From Copromyces sp. CBS 386.78 (lineage: Eukaryota; Ascomycota; Sordariomycetes; Sordariales; Sordariaceae), in NCBI GenBank assembly GCA_030685235.1, contig MU839095.1, positions 62,001 through 126,000 of the forward strand: 64,000 bases of DNA, given 5' to 3'. The notes under the pieces were generated by a model. It saw only the letters and a list, made by a program, of their open reading frames with translations. It had not been told where the DNA came from and did no database searches. The translations under genes and the position numbers were made by a program. Below are positions 60,301 to 64,000 of this stretch, in pieces (the first letter of the stretch is position 1; every line of letters begins with the position of its first letter).

Positions 60301-63300
60301 TGAATAACAGACGCAAAGGCCAAAAATCAAACAAACAGTAAAAAAATGAAAAGAAAGGGGGGTATTATGACGATGAAAAACAGCGCTTTTTCGCCGGAAC
60401 CCAGAACGAAAATTGCGCAAAAGTGCAAAAGTGCAACGCTAAAAAGATCAGTTTGCCGCCGCCACCGCCGCCGCCCCAATCCAAAAATCGAAAGTGCTGA
60501 AGCATTTTGATTCCTCCCAAGAAACGATGAGTGATGTCGAATAAATAGCAAAAAGCCGCCCAGGTAGTTTTGTGAGAAGTTGTGTTGATGTCGATGTCGA
60601 TCTCGACGCTGTCGTTCAACTGAATAAACGACCCATGATGATGGTAACCGTGTGGTTTGTTGTCTTGTAAGATGTCGCTGACGCAAGAATTGGTGAAAGG
60701 TTGTTGTACTCGTCAGAGCTGGGCGTTTTTAACTTTGACGAGTGTAGTGAGTCGAAGAAGATTCGGTCATAAATTCGTTCCGTTTTGAAGGTTGTCGTTC
60801 GTGGTGTGTCGTTCTTTCGGCAGTTGGTGTCATTGTTGTTGTTGTTGTCCCCTTGCTCAATACACCTGGCTCTTGTCGCGTCTAATCATATGCTCCCATG
60901 GGACTGCTCCCCTTTTCCTGCTCTTGCACTCTCCACAGTCGATATCTCTAGAGAAAAATTGTCAGTATTCTGGTGTCAGTTGGGCTAAGGGGGGGAAGGT
61001 CTAACTCACTTGTGCTCAAAGTGAGCTACGTTCGGTGTACACCTCTTGTGGGTGATGGCGTATTCACGACACCAGGAAGAGGCTATCCAGCGGTAGTGCC
61101 GGCAGGCATATTCTCTCTGTTGATGAGAAGAAAGGTCAGTTTGGTGTTATTGTAAGAAGATAGAGCAACTGAGGAGACTCACCTGAATGTAGTCGCACAT
61201 GATTCCTAATAGAATCCTAAGTGTGTGCAGGACTTTGATAGCACAAGAAGTCGACTGGAATGGATTGGGCTGGACTGGAACTTTTGGGTCGTTTGATGGT
61301 CCCTTGTTCCTGAGATGGGGGCGGATCAACCGTGTTTATGGAGTTGATATGATGCTCATGTGACTGAAGCTACCAGAACGAATGGATGCAAAATGAAGCG
61401 GGAACGATACCCGTTCTTGTACTTGGCGATCTACATCATATCCACAATCCAGATATTGTCTCTCTCCACAGCATACTTCATCAGCCCTACTTACAAAACG
61501 CATGGATGTTGTTGAAGTTGCGAACACGATGTGGTGTCAAAGTAGATAACTGGCTTGCTAGTCAGGCCAGGCCCGGGGCAGTCTTGCGAGGTTAGAAGGT
61601 GAAAAAAAGAAACGCAAATGGCTCATGAACAACGAACTGCTGTCCCGATCCAGAACACAAAGCCATAGTTCCAGAGATCGGGAAAAGGAACGGTGGATCA
61701 AGCCTTTGCTAGTGACTAGTAAGGCCTGGTCTTCCCAAGAGAAGACAGTGCTTACTTTTCACACTGTAAGAGGATTAGGTAGGATGGTAAGCCGCCCTGG
61801 TACCTGGTAAGGGTGTAATGGCTAGCACTGACCAGCTAATTACTTCAAGGTCGCTTAGGTACCTTGGTGTGTTTCCAGGGCGCCAACTGGCTTCGACCTT
61901 GACCCAATCACGAAACCTAGCACACATCCTCTGGTGTTGTCGACCAGTCATACAGGCAACCGGAGGATCACCCGAAAACCGACGAGAATGAAAGCGAAAA
62001 GCCCATCTCCGGACCGAGAGAAACAAATATGATATAACTGACAGAAGAAGACATGGCTTTACTTTGATGCGCGCAAATATCTCTTTGTGCGCTTATCGCA
62101 GCCAACTGAAATGCGCACATCGATCATGTCATCGGAAAAGGGGGGGGGGAAGGTTGTCCACCAAAGTGTCGGTAGGTTTAGGTGTGGTAAATCCGTACCT
62201 AGTGCCTAGGCATTTTCGGATCCTCCTACCTAATTTGGTTGAAGGCCTCAGAAGGCCTACCTGGATGAAGGCATTCTCCCCTGCTTCACAAGCGCTGCAT
62301 GACACGAACAGCGCGTTGCAACTGCTGGGTAGTCTCCAGTGTCCACTCGCAGGTAATGTCACTGTGAATTTCGTCGATGGCATCGTCTCGGTAACATCCG
62401 TGATGTAATGGCGCCATTACGACCAACTGAGGCAGAATCGTTGTTGGTTTGTACAATTCAAACCTTCCGGTGCTAATGTCGGCGAGAAGCTCTGGAAAAA
62501 GACGCTGTTGCACTCCGTCCGTTGATGTTGGTTCTGGCAGTGGTAACCCAAGACCCCCGGCGTCAAATTCCGGATGGCTAGACTCCCGAATCCGCCAGAA
62601 CTGTAATGGCTAAGGCAGAGACAGCCATATCACATATCACACTCGCGTTGCAACCTCTGAAGGGCCCGGATAACAGCGCGGATGACGGCAATTGGATGAC
62701 CTTGTCGTGATCGCCGCCCAATGTTCTGAAGCTTCCTGAATCGACAAGGAAAAGGTTGCGCCCAGAAACGCTAGATTCACCAAGCCCCAGCCGGGTATGC
62801 AACCAAATCTAGGATCATGACCCAGCAGCGCGGGATAAGAAAGAAGAAAGGTCTGAAAACGCGGGGGGCGTTCCTGTTTGTTTCAACAATGCGGGTCTGA
62901 GTCTCGGGCACGCATGTAAAGCGACGCACATGGTGAACTTGACGAAGATGGCAGTGGCCTCATGAGCGTAGGACAATCATCAAAGGGCACAGGTTTGGTC
63001 TTGTGAGACCGTCAGGTACTGTACCGTACCCCTGGTGGCATGAACGGTTCATGAACACTTTGCATGGTTTTAGCGGTTCCAGCACATTGGAACGTTGAAC
63101 GTGTTCCTAAGCCTACTGCGGAGAAGCGCACTTCCAGGGAGCGCTAGCTACCTGCATGCTGGCTTCGAATCGCTTCACAGTGCCCGCGAGGGTCAGCGGT
63201 ATGGGGACCTTTGATGAATCGGAGCCCGTTTATGCCGTCGAGCCTGGCACCAGGGCCGCATGTCTCCTGAAAGTCTCCAGGGCTAGAGCCGGTTGTGGTA

Positions 63301-64000
63301 TATGCTCAATGAACCGCCGGTGCTTGACGAGCAGCGAGCACAGATTTCGAGAAGTGATCGTCCGGCCAGCTGGGACCGGGGGCAGCCATGACGTACTCTG
63401 GAAGCAGTCAAGGATTACCTGCTACCGACAACAAACCGGAAGCGGGCCTAGCGATCCGTCCCAGCCGGCTGTTGCGAAAAGACGGGGTGCATGATCGGGG
63501 GCCGGCGGGTTGAAGCTGGTGGTAGGGTATGACGGAAAGCATGCCCGTTGATGTCTCGGGAGAGTGGCTCGAGTCGGTGGACTCGCATGACGGGCCTAAT
63601 TTTAGTACGTCTTGCTTTTGTTCCTTTTTCCTTCCTCAGTGGGCTGTTCAACAACGAGCGAGGCCAATCCAACACCATCAGCCGAGCAAATGCTAATGAA
63701 AGTTGGCGCAGGCTGTGCCTCTGTCAAAAGCTGTGCTTGATATCAAAATATCATCAGGTGCCGCTTTCGTTTGTCCAGCCACATGCTGGTTTGGGACCGG
63801 ATTTGACCGAGCCAAGGTAGCTGGCTCCCCGCTACCGTCTGGATGGGATATTCCAAATCTGTGGTGTTGGGAAACTCTGTTGGTTGGCAATGGAATGTTG
63901 AACGGTGCAAATACCATTGTGCATTGAAGGCCGTGACAAGTCGTCGAATGCCATCTGGTATGCCGACCGAGGTGCCGGTCGCTATGCTCATCGGTAATGT
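57326..64000. other. Gene-poor region to the right edge
   Basis: 6.7 kb without a gene I recognise. Short simple-sequence runs occur (for example TGACTGACTGACTG near 59069, CAGTCAGTCAGTC near 59361, GCCGCCGCCGCCGCC near 60456-60474). Base composition is ordinary and there is no RIP signature. Open frames are at most ~120 codons (for example 60327-60686 minus, 63156-63494 plus) and none resembles a family I know. Promoters, untranslated exons or unrecognised short genes may lie here. Confidence 0.4.

Noticed and set aside
1..64000. CRISPR arrays, bacterial operons, 5S or other rRNA genes
   Set aside because: No spaced direct repeats, Shine-Dalgarno/operon structure or rRNA sequence was seen; the gene structure is eukaryotic.

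Overview
The window is nuclear DNA of a filamentous ascomycete, most probably a Neurospora-like member of the Sordariales. The genes carry short 50-200 bp introns with GT...CTAAC...AG signals, and the proteins are those of a filamentous fungus (a Cdc11-type septin, Tom5, the four-CX9C complex I subunit, a PROPPIN). Two 7.3 kb blocks are extremely AT-rich, as expected from repeat-induced point mutation (RIP). The genus is inferred from gene style and RIP, not from a database match.

Layout: 1-12 kb is an ordinary gene island with dynein light intermediate chain (-, cut by the left edge), a Bax-inhibitor/LFG membrane protein (+), septin cdc-11 (-), the PROPPIN hsv2 (+) and the RES-complex splicing factor ist3 (-). 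12994-20307 and 28142-35480 are two same-orientation copies of one DNA transposon. Each has terminal inverted repeats and its own target-site duplication, and each holds wreckage of a RecQ-like SF2 helicase gene (+) and a convergent transposase-like gene (-). Between them lie ceramide synthase lag1 (+) and a secreted CAP/PR-1 protein (-), both intact.

35.5-41.8 kb is gene-poor. 41.8-57.3 kb is a second gene island: complex I nuo-20.8 (-) head-to-head with nucleoporin nup54 (+), tom5 (-) head-to-head with mitochondrial glycine decarboxylase gcv2 (+), the ribosome-assembly WD protein sqt1 (-), a gutted alcohol dehydrogenase relic (+), and a peroxisomal 4-coumarate-CoA-ligase-like enzyme (-). 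57.3-64 kb holds no gene I can recognise.

Most genes are housekeeping genes with no shared pathway. Three act in mitochondria (nuo-20.8, tom5, gcv2). The most notable content is the transposon pair. The copies are almost indel-free relative to each other, differ chiefly by C/T and G/A changes, and have GC-rich ends that look spared from RIP. Helicase motifs can be read by comparing the copies, and the opposite strand encodes a protein with a DNFNF motif. This suggests a helicase-plus-transposase element, with the AcademH lineage as the nearest idea I can offer, but that assignment is tentative.
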